DNA from: Prostheceraeus crozeri
Taxonomy: Eukaryota > Platyhelminthes > Polycladida > Euryleptidae
DNA length: 64,000 nt
Assembly (NCBI GenBank): GCA_907163375.1
Contig: CAJQUW010008996.1
Location: 253,001 to 317,000 of the forward strand
Direction: 5' to 3'
Of this stretch, positions 22,002 to 30,945 are shown in pieces (the first letter of the stretch is position 1; every line of letters begins with the position of its first letter). The notes beneath the pieces are model-generated. The model was not told where the DNA came from. It did no database searches and saw only the letters and a list, made by a program, of their open reading frames with translations. The position numbers and the translations under genes were made by a program.

Positions 22002-23350
22002 TTAAAAATCAGTTCGTTGTAATTCATTTTGATAAAATCGGCCTCTGATATCTTCATCATCTAAATCTTTGATTTCGTATGTAATCGGATAAGTTTGATT
22101 TATTTTACAAACTTCAAATATTTCTTTAGTCCAATAGCCAACGAAGCCTTTTTCAAATTTATTCTGATATTTAAATATTCTAACTCTATCTCCAATTTTA
22201 AATTTCGGCTTAAGTTTCTGCAAATTCGGATTACTCTCATTCAAATTATTATTCTCGAATATTTTCTTTCGTACTAGATCAGGGTCGTCAGAAGCATTCT
22301 TTGGAGTTTCTTCAATACCAGAATGAACTTTATTATTGTACTCTTCTACAATTCCTGGTAATATCTTCAACCATTTCTGATTTCTTTGCTCAGTAAATTT
22401 CTTGAATAATTTATTTTTTAACGTCCGATTGAATCTTTCTATCACTACAGCTTTTCCAGCGTTTTCAGTTGAATAAACTGAGCCTTGGCGATGACTTTCG
22501 TCTGTTTCAAATAGTTGCTGTACGTTTCGGTTATAAAATTCCGACCCTTTATCAACAAACATTTTTTTGGCTTTCTCTTACTTTCTTTAAAGATTTCTTC
22601 AAACGCATATTTAACTGAAAGACCACTTTTATTTTTTAAAAGCTTTACCCAAGCGTATCGTGTATATAAATCTATAACGGTCAATGCGTATTTATAATCT
22701 TTTTCATTCGGCATATGAATAAGATCAGCACTCCAAATATCATCTTTATTAAATACTTCTATTTTCAATAGATATTTCGGCTTTCTGTATTCTTTATGAA
22801 TTTCGGACGCATAGCGTCCTAGATCATTCGACATTTCAGACGCGTAGGTTCGAGCGTTGCTCTCAGAAAGCTTTGCTGTCGTTTCATTTAAACCCTGTCC
22901 GAATAATATTTTAGCTTGTAAAGCTTTCTTAACAAACATTCTTTCAATTTTTTCTCTAAATGTAGCATTCTGAATACTATCTAATTCTTGAATCATCTTC
23001 TTATCAGCTGCATGACGAGAACTTAGACCATGATTTCGATAAGCTAAATCATGCCTGTAAGCTGCGGCATCTACTCTATTTATCGGTTCTTCACCTGGTT
23101 TCGGATTATTATTCTCATCTAGTCTTATATCTAATCGAGTTCCTGGACCGGTATATGAATGCCCAGGAAGATGTTTTTCTTTCGAATATTTACTCCAAAT
23201 AAATCCAGGAAAGTTTTCAAATGTTTTTTGTATGTCGTTACCTTCATAAATTTTACAATTTGAGTTTTTATTTTTGTTTAATAGATAATTCAATAAATCT
23301 AAATTAGAAATTTTTAATTTAATTAAATTTTCGGAATTTGTAGAATTCAT
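22002..23350 (-). CDS. Element B phospholipase A2-integrase fusion, one frame change
   Basis: Residues 60-120 of the first frame form a parvovirus VP1-type phospholipase A2 domain, with Ca-loop YTGPGT (66-71), catalytic pair HDLAY (100-104) and the later AADKK Asp. From about residue 185 it becomes a Polinton DDE integrase: first Asp in WSADLIHM, then YALTVIDLYTRYAW. The frame changes at a run of seven A (plus-strand T, 22562-22568), after which the second Asp (FVDKGSEF), the Glu (VVIERFNRTLKNK) and the SH3-like C-terminus follow (to 22002). The enzyme would integrate element DNA; the lipase could help escape from endosomes. It is unclear whether the two halves are naturally one protein. Confidence 0.8.
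22562..22568 (-). other. A7 run where the integrase frame changes
   Basis: Read on the coding strand, the bases are CC-A-AAA-AAA-TG with the upstream frame placing codons CCA AAA AAA. The downstream frame is minus one. The layout equals an X_XXY_YYZ slippery heptamer but is also a typical place for a one-base deletion or base-call error. Confidence 0.7.
22805..22819. repeat. GC-rich hairpin inside the fusion gene
   Basis: GGACGC-ATA-GCGTCC is a perfect 6-bp stem within AT-rich coding sequence. It encodes GRYAS in frame between the lipase and integrase domains. Confidence 0.75.
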
Positions 23351-23402
23351 TTTAAAAGATAAAAAAATTTAAAGATAAAATAAAATAAATCTTTTACCTT
23401 AT

Positions 23403-23415
23403 GGACCAAAGGTCC
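23403..23415. repeat. GC-rich hairpin 3' of the small hydrophobic protein gene
   Basis: GGACC-AAA-GGTCC, 8 bases after the stop of the minus-strand gene at 23424. The same 13-mer recurs at 24233-24245. Confidence 0.8.
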
Positions 23416-23423
23416 TGAGGTTA

Positions 23424-23786
23424 TTACCGAATCATACTAGGACTTAGATATATTCCAGAACCATCTTTAGTTTCTTTAATTTCAATTAAATCATCAACAT
23501 TGTGGAGAATATTTTTGAGAACTCGTTTTCCCTCATCAACTAATTTTAATTTACTAATAAAATTATCTACCACTCCTTCACCCCTAGCAACTTTCTCTAA
23601 CTCTCTATTATGTCGTTTTTGTTCTTCTAATGCTGCTTTCTCTGATTTATTTTTATTTACTGCTTGGACAATACCAGCTGTCCCACCTGCAACACTTCCT
23701 GCTGCTGCTATGCCTCCTATTATTAGTGGAATTAATGGGAGAATTCCACCATTCTTTTCTTCTTGTAATTGAATATTCTCTATCAT
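23424..23786 (-). CDS. Element B small hydrophobic virion-type protein
   Basis: 120 residues with GGILPLIPLIIGGIAAAGSV at positions 13-32, then AGIVQAVNKNK, a charged helix (EEQKRHNRELEKVARGEG), and a C-terminal GSGIYLSPS. The pattern 'GGxLPLxxP...G...AGIxxAVN ... RHN... GxGxYLxP' is a recurrent small gene of Polintons and adintoviruses. It is thought to be a minor virion or core component. The hydrophobic stretch could insert in membranes. The gene is intact and is followed closely by the GC hairpin at 23403. Confidence 0.65.
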   Translation of the reverse strand: MIENIQLQEEKNGGILPLIPLIIGGIAAAGSVAGGTAGIVQAVNKNKSEKAALEEQKRHNRELEKVARGEGVVDNFISKLKLVDEGKRVLKNILHNVDDLIEIKETKDGSGIYLSPSMIR

Positions 23787-23889
23787 TGGTTTACTTATGT
23801 AATACTTTTTTTTGTTAATCGTAATAGTTTTAGGGGTATTTCTGTCAGCATATTACGTAATTTTGATTCAACAGTTTTATTATTATTAC

Positions 23890-24190
23890 TTTTCGCTTGC
23901 GACATTTTTAATAAAAAAATTTTAAGTTACCAAAAATTTTTAATCCATTCTAGTTACAAAAAAAATTTATTACTAATTACTAAAAAAATTTAATCTAAGG
24001 ATTTAATTAACTTATCCTAGCCATCTTTCCATTAAGAATTTCAATAGAATATTTTACATAATCTATTCTAGTTATGAAAAAATTTTAAGTTAAGAATTTT
24101 TTTAATCTATTCTAGTTATGAACAATTTTAAGTTAACAAAAATTTTAAATCTATTATAGTTGTCAAAATTTTAAGTTAACAAAAATTTTA
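23890..24190. promoter_or_regulatory. AT-only repeats and a stray MCP 3' end
   Basis: Several units like 'tctattctagttatgaaaaaattttaagtta' lie between the small hydrophobic gene and the capsid gene. At 24012-24055 the sequence CTTATCCTAGCCATCTTTCC and onward duplicates the last 45 bases of the capsid gene (24258-24303). The region lies 5' of the minus-strand gene at 23786 and probably contains its promoter. Confidence 0.5.
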
Positions 24191-24201
24191 ATTAACTTAT
24201 C

Positions 24202-24245
24202 GGAGCGAAGCTCCTCGAGGCTTTAGCCGATCGGACCAAAGGTCC
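24202..24245. repeat. Cluster of three GC-rich hairpins 3' of the capsid gene
   Basis: GGAGC-GAA-GCTCC (24202-24214), GGC-TTTA-GCC (24219-24228) and GGACC-AAA-GGTCC (24233-24245), the last one 8 bases beyond the capsid stop codon. Confidence 0.8.
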
Positions 24246-24253
24246 TCAGGTTA

Positions 24254-25587
24254 CTAACCTATCCTAGCCATCTTTCCATTAAGAATTTCAATAGAATATT
24301 TTACATCCTCTAGCAATAAACCATAAGCCATCAATGAAGTTGTGGAATCTTTCTTTTCAATATTAATTGTTACATCACAACCAGTCTTGATAATATCTTC
24401 AGATTGTGCACTTAAATCGAAACAGAAAACAGGATATAAATGTCTCCAATCTCCAGGAGTTAATTGTGGTTCAACTCCAAATTCTATACAAAGATTTCTA
24501 TAAGCATCATATCCTTCCCTAAATTGATTATTGGTATCATCGAATCTTAATAGATCAATTGGATATCGGGTTTGATTTAATGAAACTTGTAAACTTCGAA
24601 TTGTATTAATATGAAAAAGATTATTGTTCTTATCAAAACTTGGAGAATTATTTCTTTGAAAAGTTAGTAATAAATATCTTGGTGTATTCGCAGTTCTAGT
24701 AAAATGCCAGTTAAATCTTTGCTCTGAAAAAGTTACTGAACTAGCAGTTCTCTTTAGAAAATTTACTGGAATTGGTTTGTTAGTATTTAATCTTTTTGCA
24801 ATAGCTGTTTCAATCTCTAAACTAGGAGTAATATGCTTAATCCACCATTCAAGTCTATCAATTTTTAAATATGCTTTTTTCCAGTCTTACCAAAAAAGAT
24901 TAATTCATTATTTGCTGTACGATGAATTATTAATTTAAATTTTAATTGATATGATATTTTATCATAATCTAAATATCCGAATAATGGAGACAATGACCAA
25001 TTTACTGTCTGTTTACTTTTCTTGTTAAACTCACGTCTTTCTTTATATGCAGTATTATTTGTTTTATTTAAATGTTTTGCAATATTTTCTAAATCTTTCG
25101 CAATTCCTGCGGCATCTGTTCCAGCGTGAGTTAAATCATCAACAATTATACCATCATTTGTATCAGGAAACCAACCTTCGATTTCATACTTTTTATTATT
25201 TTCACCAATTGTTACAAATCTAAGCATTGTATCAATTACACCTGGAGAATCACTTATTGTTTCTATATTTTGAGTTGCAACATCTAAACGCATTTGTGTA
25301 AATAATTTTGGAAAGAAATTATTCTCTAGTGCAATATTATCGGTATCTGGTAATGGTGTTGTAAAATTGGCATCAGAATATAAAGAATATTCACAGTGTA
25401 AAAATGAATCAGGTAAATATAAATAACTCTGCTGATTATCAACTTCAAAAATTAAATCTCCTCCAGTATTTACTCTACTAGAAGATCCGGGATTCATAGC
25501 AATTCTGATATAGTCATTCTTTTTTGATTATAACTGACGAACGGAGGATCGTCTAATATAAAAATTATTTTCGATAAGCGAAGACAT
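24254..25587 (-). CDS. Element B major capsid protein (double jelly roll), two lesions
   Basis: The protein matches Polinton/adintovirus hexon-like capsid proteins. The N-terminus has DYIRIAMNPGSS and LIFEVDNQQSYLYLP. The middle has WSLSPLFGYLDYDKI. After a frame change come LEWWIKHITPSLEIE, the 'AIAKRL' block, PRYLLLTFQRNN, SLQVSLNQTRYPIDLLRFDD and WRHLYPVFCFDLSAQSEDI, ending NGKMARIG. Two double-barrel jelly rolls form the pseudo-hexameric capsomer. From the likely start at 25587 there is an in-frame TAA (25528-25530). The frame then shifts by minus one at an A6 run (plus-strand T, 24875-24880; coding A-AAA-AAG). The total of about 445 codons is normal or slightly short for the family. Confidence 0.85.
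25536..25553. repeat. GC-rich inverted repeat in the capsid gene N-terminus
   Basis: GACGA and TCGTC arms around an eight-base spacer. It lies in frame next to the TAA that interrupts the capsid gene. Confidence 0.55.
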
Positions 25588-25599
25588 TTTTATAAAAAA

Positions 25600-25726
25600 T
25601 AATTTGACTTTTTGTTTTTCTCACAGACAGAAAAAATTTTTACTAAAATAATTTTGCTAAAATAATTTTACTAAAAAAATTTTACCAAAAAAATTTTACC
25701 AAAAAATATAATTTTAGAATTTTGCT
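25600..25726. promoter_or_regulatory. Capsid gene 5' region with repeated AATTTTACYAAAA units
   Basis: Units such as 'aattttactaaaa' and 'aattttaccaaaa' occur six or so times in tandem immediately 5' of the minus-strand capsid gene and 3' of the gene at 25788. A promoter/terminator role is inferred from position. Confidence 0.4.
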
Positions 25727-25728
25727 AG

Positions 25729-25754
25729 ACCAGCTCCGCTACATCTTTGCTGGT
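25729..25754. repeat. GC-rich inverted repeat 3' of the gene at 25788
   Basis: ACCAGC and GCTGGT arms, 34 bases beyond the stop of the minus-strand gene. Confidence 0.6.
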
Positions 25755-25787
25755 TAGACCGAAGGTTGCTGCTCACGCCATTGCCTC

Positions 25788-26279
25788 TTATTTTTCAATT
25801 GAACGTCTTATGGCCACGCCTGATTTCTTCTTATGTTTACTATCAGACGGAGCACCGCTCCTCAAGGTTTCCCCAACAGCTATGTTAGCAATTTTGTTTT
25901 TTGTTTCCTCTGAAAGTTTTTTTAAATTTTTTAGTTCTTCAGAATCATTCCTAAGTTTAGGAATAGCTTCTAGTTGTTTTAATTCGTTTTGAGATTTAAC
26001 AGCATTTGATATTGCACTAGCTGTACTACCTATAGCAGCTGCTCCTTTTGCAGCAGATGTAATCAAATCTTTATTATTTTTAATTAAGTTAACGATACTT
26101 CCAATACCAGAAAATATACCGGCTCCTTCTTTTTGGACGGCACCTGCGGTGCCTAGGAACTTTTGTGTTCCGATTGTTTCTACACTGTCATAATGGTAAA
26201 CAGATTTCATAGATGGTTCATGAGCAATTTTTTGATTTGAAGCAAAATGTTTAAGATTGTGTTTATAAATTATAGGCAT
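25788..26279 (-). CDS. Element B minor virion-like protein (PX/PVI type, tentative)
   Basis: 163 residues, intact. The N-terminus (MPIIYKHNLKHFASNQ) is followed by an amphipathic Gly/Ala stretch, GAGIFSGIGSIVNLIKNNKD, then LITSAAKGAAAIGSTASAIS, a charged helix and a basic C-terminus, SDSKHKKKSGVAIRRS. Small proteins with one amphipathic 'GxGIF..I' helix and a basic tail are usual in adintovirus late regions and resemble adenovirus minor proteins that bind DNA or disrupt membranes. The match is by character, not by strong motif. It lies between the capsid gene and the fibre gene on the same strand, consistent with a virion role. Confidence 0.5.
   Translation of the reverse strand: MPIIYKHNLKHFASNQKIAHEPSMKSVYHYDSVETIGTQKFLGTAGAVQKEGAGIFSGIGSIVNLIKNNKDLITSAAKGAAAIGSTASAISNAVKSQNELKQLEAIPKLRNDSEELKNLKKLSEETKNKIANIAVGETLRSGAPSDSKHKKKSGVAIRRSIEK
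26139..26153. repeat. GC-rich hairpin inside the minor virion-like gene
   Basis: GGCACC-TGC-GGTGCC, perfect 6-bp stem, in frame, encoding part of LGTAGAV. Confidence 0.8.
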
Positions 26280-26321
26280 TTTTTAGGATTAAATTTGACT
26301 TTTGGGAAAAATATCTATGTG

Positions 26322-27207
26322 TTAAGATTTACGTTTGTGAATGGACAACAACTTCGAGATAACTTTATTAATTGATTGTTGCACTTTATCTATTGCGTCA
26401 AGCAGCGTGTGATGTACTTTAATTTCTTTTCTATTAACTTGCATTTCTGCTGATTTATCTTCAATGCCGTTTTAAGTGCATTTAACTTAATTTTAAGAAC
26501 ATCTAATTGTCTTTTAACAGCATCAAACTGTTCTTTATTTTCTTTAGAGTTTTCTTGTAAATTTTTCTTTAATTCATTTTCTAAATTGATTTTAAGAGTT
26601 TTCATTTTATCAACTTTTTGATTAAGCGAGTTTACTTCATTTATTATTCTATTCATCTTTTTCATTTGTTGAGTAATTTTAGAACTCAATTCATCAACAC
26701 TTTTTTGGAATGTAGTTTGTAACTGCTTTAAATTTTTTTAATTCTTTCAGGTAGTTTTTCTATTTCATCTTCTAATTGTTCTTTCAATAGTTGTATCTGA
26801 TGTTTATTTTTAATGACTGCAGATTTTAACTTTATAGAAAGTAATATTAAAATTTTTGATTGTTCAGAAATCTTTTTAAAAAGTTTTGCTATATCTGCTT
26901 CTAGCTCTCTATCCTTTTTATCAAGTTTTAATAATTTTTCGTTTAATGATTTGTCATTTAGTTTAAGCAACTTCAATTCATTCATCAGTGGAACCAAAAC
27001 ATCGTTTATATATTTTTCTTTTAAGTCATTGATTTGTGTATCAACATATTGTTTATTTGTTAACTCTGTATTTTGTTGCGGAAGAATAGAAAGATGCAAT
27101 GGACCAGATAAAACGTCTCCAGTTTTCATAATATAATTTTCTATCTCTATTTCTAATTCACGATTATTCGGGATATATGCACCTCCACCAACATTTGCTA
27201 ACATCAT
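26322..27207 (-). CDS. Element B coiled-coil fibre-like protein with tail-fibre motif
   Basis: Residues 27-39 read MKTGDVLSGPLHL and residues 51-56 NKQYVD. This 'MkTGgxmtGxLxm ... NKkYVDxxI' pattern marks the trimeric neck repeat of phage tail fibres and related viral fibres. The remainder is almost entirely heptad coiled coil (KYINDVLVPLMNELKLLKL... to VHHTLLDAIDKVQQSI), about 290 residues in all. It suggests a trimeric stalk on the virion, with host binding as a possible job. The frame shifts by minus one at an A7 run (plus-strand T, 26733-26739) and again at an A4 run (26470-26473). No globular head domain is visible at the C-terminus. Confidence 0.65.
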
Positions 27208-27313
27208 TTTTGAAACAATAAGAAAATAAAATTTTTTCTAATAAAAATAAAAAAAATTAAATTTTTTCTAATAAAAATTAAAAAATAAAATTTTTTCTAA
27301 TAAAAATAAAAAA
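27208..27313. promoter_or_regulatory. Divergent promoter region, AT-only repeats
   Basis: It separates the fibre gene (minus) from the clamp-like gene (plus). It consists of three copies of 'aaattttttctaataaaaat' with A-runs, all A and T. Position implies transcription in both directions. Confidence 0.5.
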
Positions 27314-28591
27314 ATGGAAAACCCAAATTTAAAAAAATTTTATTCGTCCGCATCATCCTGTTCTTCTTATTCGACGAGATCAACGGGATTTGAAAATAAA
27401 TGTTTTGATAATAATAATAATAATAATCCATGTATAGATGTTAATATTTTATTTCAATTACAAGCCGAAATATTTAGAGAACAGACTAAAGGTTTACCTT
27501 CTATAGAAACCAATTATTGTATTTTTCCAGGTGATCCATTTATTAAATTTATGGATATTGTAAGTAAATATAATGATGTAGCTTATGTGGAATTAAATAA
27601 AGAAAATATGGTTATAATAGGTCATAATAATGTTTTCGGTTTTATTAGAGCAGTTTTGCCGATTAGTAATACTGATTGGATAGAAACTAAAATTATTAAT
27701 TATATCAATATTAAAGAATTAGTTAAAAAATTAAAATCTTTTTCCAAAGAAAAAATTAGATTATTTGTTGATGAACAAAATCAATATAACATTCACATAG
27801 AGAGTAAAAAGCATAACGAAGAATTATTATGTCAAGTTTATTATAGAGACACAATTTATAAACAAGAAACATTAGAAATGCCCCAAAGATATGATGATGA
27901 TACGTATATAGGATTATATTCCAACTTAAATATTAATTTATTAAAATCTTATATAAATGGTTTAGCTCAACAAGAGAAAATTTATATGTGGATCCCACCT
28001 TATACTATTAACAATGACCATAATCATAATCATAATAATCCTCTGAATCATATTGAAGAATCTCATAATATAAATGATGACTCTGAAACATCTGAAAAAG
28101 GTGTAAATGGTAAAAAAGATTATAAAAATATTAGTAATTATAAAAATTTATCTAAATTTCATTTTCTTACAATTGAAAATAATAATGATGGCATAGTTGA
28201 AGATACTGTTAGACAACTATGTGTCGGGTCTACAAAATTTAAATTAGGATTTACATCTAATCAATTTAAAATTTTATCATCTTTAATAAAAACTAAAAGT
28301 GATTCAGATTATGGTGGTGTTATTAAATTTTCCAAAAGAGATCAAAGACCAATATTTTTCTCTATTATATTATTATCAGATAAAAGATGTAATTTAGAGT
28401 TAGATATTCCAATAAGAGAATGGTATCCTATCAGGGAATGGCATCCTATACCAAAAAGTGTAATTTATGATGTTGAAGAATCAATTTATGATGATGATGA
28501 AGAATCAATTGATGATGATGATGAAGGATCAATAGTTAGTGAAAATAAATTTAAATTATCTTTTGATAAAACATTATATGATGAAACTTAA
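27314..28591 (+). CDS. Element B 425-residue protein, possible sliding clamp
   Basis: Unbroken. After a Ser/Asn-rich N-terminus there are two regions of similar length with strand-rich text. Residues 75-180 have DPFIKFMDIVSKYNDVAYVE, then VIIGHNNVFGFIRAVLP, INIKELVKKLKSFSKEKI and YNIHIES. Residues 300-375 have FKLGFTSNQFKILSSLIKT, GGVIKFSKRD and LELDIP. Helix-then-strand halves with a central linker are what PCNA- or UL42-like processivity factors show, and PolB is the neighbour. This is structural guesswork, with no diagnostic motif. The linker is Asn/His-rich (DHNHNHNN) and the C-terminus is an Asp/Glu-rich repeat (EESIYDDDEESIDDDDEGSI). Confidence 0.4.
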   Translation: MENPNLKKFYSSASSCSSYSTRSTGFENKCFDNNNNNNPCIDVNILFQLQAEIFREQTKGLPSIETNYCIFPGDPFIKFMDIVSKYNDVAYVELNKENMVIIGHNNVFGFIRAVLPISNTDWIETKIINYINIKELVKKLKSFSKEKIRLFVDEQNQYNIHIESKKHNEELLCQVYYRDTIYKQETLEMPQRYDDDTYIGLYSNLNINLLKSYINGLAQQEKIYMWIPPYTINNDHNHNHNNPLNHIEESHNINDDSETSEKGVNGKKDYKNISNYKNLSKFHFLTIENNNDGIVEDTVRQLCVGSTKFKLGFTSNQFKILSSLIKTKSDSDYGGVIKFSKRDQRPIFFSIILLSDKRCNLELDIPIREWYPIREWHPIPKSVIYDVEESIYDDDEESIDDDDEGSIVSENKFKLSFDKTLYDET

Positions 28592-28639
28592 TATGATAAA
28601 ACTTAATAGAAAATACCAAAATATTCGATAAATATATTT

Positions 28640-28757
28640 TCATATGTAATAAGTTTTTAGATGTAATAAGTTTTTAGATGTAATAAGTTTTTAGATGTCA
28701 TAAATATTTTAGATGTAATAAATTTTTTAGATGTAATAAATTTTTTAGATGTAATAG
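28640..28757. repeat. AGATGTAATAAGTTTTT tandem repeats between convergent genes
   Basis: About six units of 18-21 bp between the stops of the clamp-like gene (plus) and PolB (minus). Probably 3' end or termination sequence, by position. Confidence 0.6.
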
Positions 28758-30158
28758 AAAAATTATTATTCCCACGTGTCACCATCATCACTTAAATTAC
28801 TCTCACAGATGATTGTTTGAAATATTTCAGCTTGAATATCTTCTCCGTTATAAGGTAACATCATTTCATTTTCATCAGGTGCTTGACGTTTAAGAATATT
28901 TATTTGACCAGAAAATTTTTTTTCTTCAGTATTATTATTTTTATCAGGAATACTAATTCCAGTTTCTAAAGATCTTTTCCTTGGTTTATTAACTGTAGTC
29001 GATAATGTTTTCCCCGAATATAATTTTAGAAAATCTTCTACTTTTACTTTATCTTGTGAATATCCTTTGAATGTTTTCTTTTCACTAAGTCTCCCTTGTT
29101 CATCTACAGTAATACAATATTTTATTTTAGGAGCAATAAACATTGCAAAAATAATTCCACCATTTCCATAATCATTTTTTCCTTGACACAATTCCCCACC
29201 AACATATCCAGCAGCAACTAATTTATTGAAGAGCTCATTAGAAATATATATTGAATCAGTATCTGTATAATGAATGTATTTTTCTTTGAAACCATTAATT
29301 TCTAAAATAAAGTTATTCATTATTCTTCTAGAGTGAGAAAGAATGAAAGAACCTAAGTGTGATGGCATGAATGACGTCTTCCCATCTTTTACAATATTAG
29401 TTTTGAGAAATTCATCATCTTCCATTTCTACTTTCGCTAAATATTGTTCATCATTTAATTTTTCATAATCTTTTACTTCTTGAGTGAAATTTTTTCTCAA
29501 TGTATTCTCATTTCATAAATGATATTTAGTGGTTATATCTTTTTGCACAGTTTTGCCATATAGCGAATTCATCAATAATTTAATTAACTCATCACCTACA
29601 GTATTTCCTTCTGTTTTATATCTTTTTCTCAAATTAAAAAGTTTTTCAATATAATTTCGAAATGGTGAAACTTGATAGTTTTTTTCATAAATTATACCAT
29701 CAGTAATATGTAAGATTTTTCCCCCACATCTAACAATTTCTTGTATGTCTATAGAAGTTAATACATCATAATATATACCATTTCTAAACCTGATTACTTT
29801 TACATGAGAATTATTATTTTGATTTTTAACTTTATCTTTTATAGGAACTGGTTGGAAAAACATATCATTCGGATATTGAAACACAACAGAGAATATTCCA
29901 GTTTTAGGTCTAAATGTTTGAGTATTAAATTTATATACTTTTTCCCGCTCTTCTTCTTGACGAAATTTTCTAGCTGATTCAGCTTTAGGGTATTCTGAAT
30001 TTTCATCATACATAGCTGATTGATATAAAGATGTTGCATCAAAAGCCATTAGAAATTCATTTTTTTGTTCAAGTAGTTGATTTGAAATTTTCTTACAAAT
30101 TTCAGTTTTATCTCCTAAATCTTGATACTGTTTCATTAATTCTATTAAATTACTTCCA

Positions 30159-30202
30159 GGGGAAAAAGCCCCACCAGCGTAGCGACCAAGGGACAAAGTC
30201 CC
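30159..30202. repeat. GC-rich palindrome pair inside PolB
   Basis: GGGG-AAAAAG-CCCC (30159-30172) and GGGAC-AAA-GTCCC (30190-30202), each next to a copy of CAGCG(T/C)AGCGACC. In frame they add a Gly-rich direct repeat (GRCAGGTLSLGRYAGGAFSP) between Exo III and motif A. Confidence 0.8.
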
Positions 30203-30921
30203 CCCAGCGCAGCGACCAGGTAAATACTGTTTTAATATTGGTAACAAGATGTTACAAAATGGCGATATGTATTTTCTTATATTTGCTGAAACTCTTTCAC
30301 CTTTAACAGATTTTCTAATATAATTTCTAGCCCATAAATCTATATGAGAATGAATATTTATATTGTCATTTTGTACGCTTTTCATCCAACCGTTAAATGT
30401 TAAAGCAGAGGATGTTAAATTAGTAGTTATATCTTCACCAACTAAATCTCGCATAACATTATTATATTTGTAGATACAAAAAGCTAAAGAAAGAATATCG
30501 TTAACTAAATATGGTCTCCATTCATTTTCATTTTCTTTATAATTTTCATGTGTTATGTCTCCAATTTCATAATTTAATTTACACACATTCGTAGGAATTT
30601 TAAAATTCTCACACCATTTAGAAAGACTTGTTTTTACATGTTGATAACTACATTTCATTATAATAGTTTGAAGTGCTAATTTACCTGAAAGTGAATCTTT
30701 TTTCATATTGTTTTTAAATCTAAGAGATCTTAACACATTCAGTTGTATAAGGATTTTGTAATGAAGCAGTCAATATTCCTCTTGAAGTTTTAAGAGGTGG
30801 TTTAGATAATTTAAAATTAGCTTTTATCGGAAAATAGGAATCAAAACCTGATGAATTGTGAGCTATTAAAGTTACTCTAGAATAATTAAATTTTCCAAGA
30901 GTTTTAAAAAATTGATGGATC

Positions 30922-30945
30922 GGACATACGTCCTCTGGGTTTCCC
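30922..30945. repeat. GC-rich palindrome cluster inside PolB, with a stop
   Basis: GGAC-ATAC-GTCC and GGG-TTT-CCC framed by direct repeats of GATCGGACAT. It lies between Exo I and Exo II, and its edge carries the TAA at 30957. Confidence 0.7.

Noticed and set aside
29513-29515. Reassigned stop codons (alternative genetic code) to explain in-frame TAA, TAG and TGA
   Set aside because: All three stops are used as ends elsewhere, tandem copies show Glu where the protease has TAA, and element C stops fit C-to-T decay. Nonsense mutation is simpler.
30031-30306. Plus-strand 91-codon frame with GTKSPQRSDQ repeats
   Set aside because: Antisense of PolB; the repeat comes from the GC palindromes.
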